In this document: one piece after another, positions 63,478-64,000 of the stretch
Layout: every line of letters starts with the position of its first letter
Position numbering within the stretch: the first letter of the stretch is position 1
Source: Mesorhizobium amorphae
Lineage (GTDB): Bacteria; Pseudomonadota; Alphaproteobacteria; Rhizobiales; Rhizobiaceae
Length of the DNA stretch: 64,000 bases
Assembly (NCBI GenBank): GCA_003240775.1
Contig: QFNI01000001.1
Span: 62,001 to 126,000 of the forward strand
Direction of reading: 5' to 3'
Notes under the pieces: generated by a model
Seen by the model: only the letters and a program-made list of their open reading frames with translations
Told to the model about the DNA's origin: nothing
The model's database searches: none
Made by a program: the position numbers and the translations under genes

Positions 63478-64000
63478 ATGTCCGACGCTCTCTTCTCGCC
63501 CATCACGCTGGGCGGCCTTGCCATTCCCAACCGCATCGCGGTGGCGCCCATGTGCCAGTATTCGGCCGATGACGGCTCGGCCACGCTGTGGCACCTGCAG
63601 CACTGGATGAACCTCGCAATGTCGGGGGCCGGCATGGTCACCGTCGAGATGACGGATGTGGAGCGCCGCGGCCGCATCTCGCATGGCTGCCTGGGCCTCT
63701 ACTCCGACAGCAACGAAGCGGCTGCCAAGCGCGCGCTCGATGCGGCAAAGGCCGTGGCCGCGCCCGGCACCGTGTTCGGCGTGCAGCTGGCTCATGCCGG
63801 CCGCAAGGCGTCGAGCCAGCGCCCCTGGGAGGGCGGCGGCCCGCTCAAGCCCGACCAGGACCCCTGGCAGACGGTTTCCGCCTCGGCCATCCCCTATGAC
63901 CAGGGCTGGAACGTGCCCCATGCGCTGACCGAAGACGAGATCGCCCGCCTCGTCGCGCTCTGGGCGGAATCGGCACGCCGCGCGGCGCGCGCGGGCTTCC
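63478..64000 (+). CDS. NADH:flavin oxidoreductase (Old Yellow Enzyme family), cut by window edge
   Basis: The first 174 residues are visible. SPITLGGLAIPNRIAVAPMC is the family N-terminus (FMN-binding), and VQLAHAGRKASSQ carries the conserved His-x2-Arg-Lys motif of the YqjM-type group. OYE proteins reduce activated alkenes with NAD(P)H. The C-terminus lies beyond the window. It is divergent from the isomerase operon. Confidence 0.92.
   Translation, partial: MSDALFSPITLGGLAIPNRIAVAPMCQYSADDGSATLWHLQHWMNLAMSGAGMVTVEMTDVERRGRISHGCLGLYSDSNEAAAKRALDAAKAVAAPGTVFGVQLAHAGRKASSQRPWEGGGPLKPDQDPWQTVSASAIPYDQGWNVPHALTEDEIARLVALWAESARRAARAGF

Overview
The window is a stretch of a GC-rich, third-position-GC-biased chromosome of an alphaproteobacterium, almost certainly order Hyphomicrobiales (Rhizobiales). 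The evidence is gene order and gene type: mutS divergent from a malic enzyme fused to a phosphotransacetylase-like domain; trpF-trpB-trpA-accD-folC; dnaK-dnaJ followed by a rhizobial-type PmtA phospholipid methyltransferase and pyrF; comM near gshB; a BTLCP cysteine peptidase; a PhaZ polyhydroxyalkanoate depolymerase; DUF2852 and OpgC-like proteins. CtrA-type (TTAAC-N6-TTAAC), RpoH-type and possible EcfG-type promoter elements also fit. I cannot name the genus.

Layout. 1-6 kb: end of a fatty-acid desaturase, an M20 dipeptidase/RNase D pair, and polA, with a strong candidate small RNA in the divergent gap. 6-9.4 kb: a less typical patch with a tRNA-like relic, two very small proteins, an orphan DNA methyltransferase, an aldo/keto reductase and a 42-bp inverted repeat pair. 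9.4-19.8 kb: mutS, maeB, an orphan Phd-type antitoxin, minCDE plus a fourth exported protein, and a CHASE4-like GGDEF-EAL protein. 19.9-25.6 kb: the trpFBA-accD-folC operon, interrupted by a ParE/RelE toxin-antitoxin pair between trpB and trpA. 25.6-32.7 kb: a YgjP-like peptidase, DUF2852, BenE transporter, hydrolase, infC (AUU start), a methyltransferase, dxr, rpmI-rplT. 32.7-39.3 kb: pheS and pheT separated by a DUF4160/DUF2442 pair and a GFA enzyme, then an oxidoreductase and a membrane protein. 39.3-46.8 kb: dnaK (RpoH promoter), HNH protein, dnaJ, pmtA, flavin reductase, pyrF, DUF1330, phaZ. 46.8-54.6 kb: BTLCP peptidase under a CtrA box, RidA, ComM, DedA, OpgC, GshB, degenerate GGDEF-EAL. 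54.7-64 kb: a four-gene overlapping sugar-oxidation operon ending in KDPGal aldolase and SMP-30 lactonase, RlpA, a 2'-5' RNA ligase-like protein, a DenD-like dehydrogenase operon, an oxidoreductase/isomerase pair and the start of an Old Yellow Enzyme.

Most of the window is ordinary housekeeping chromosome. The most interesting item is the four-hairpin RNA candidate at about 2610-2767 (minus strand): it has a promoter, an intrinsic terminator, and three loops that repeat a C-rich motif complementary to a Shine-Dalgarno plus start codon. A second theme is guest genes inserted into normally tight housekeeping operons (trpB/trpA, pheS/pheT, dnaK/dnaJ, and an orphan antitoxin beside minC).
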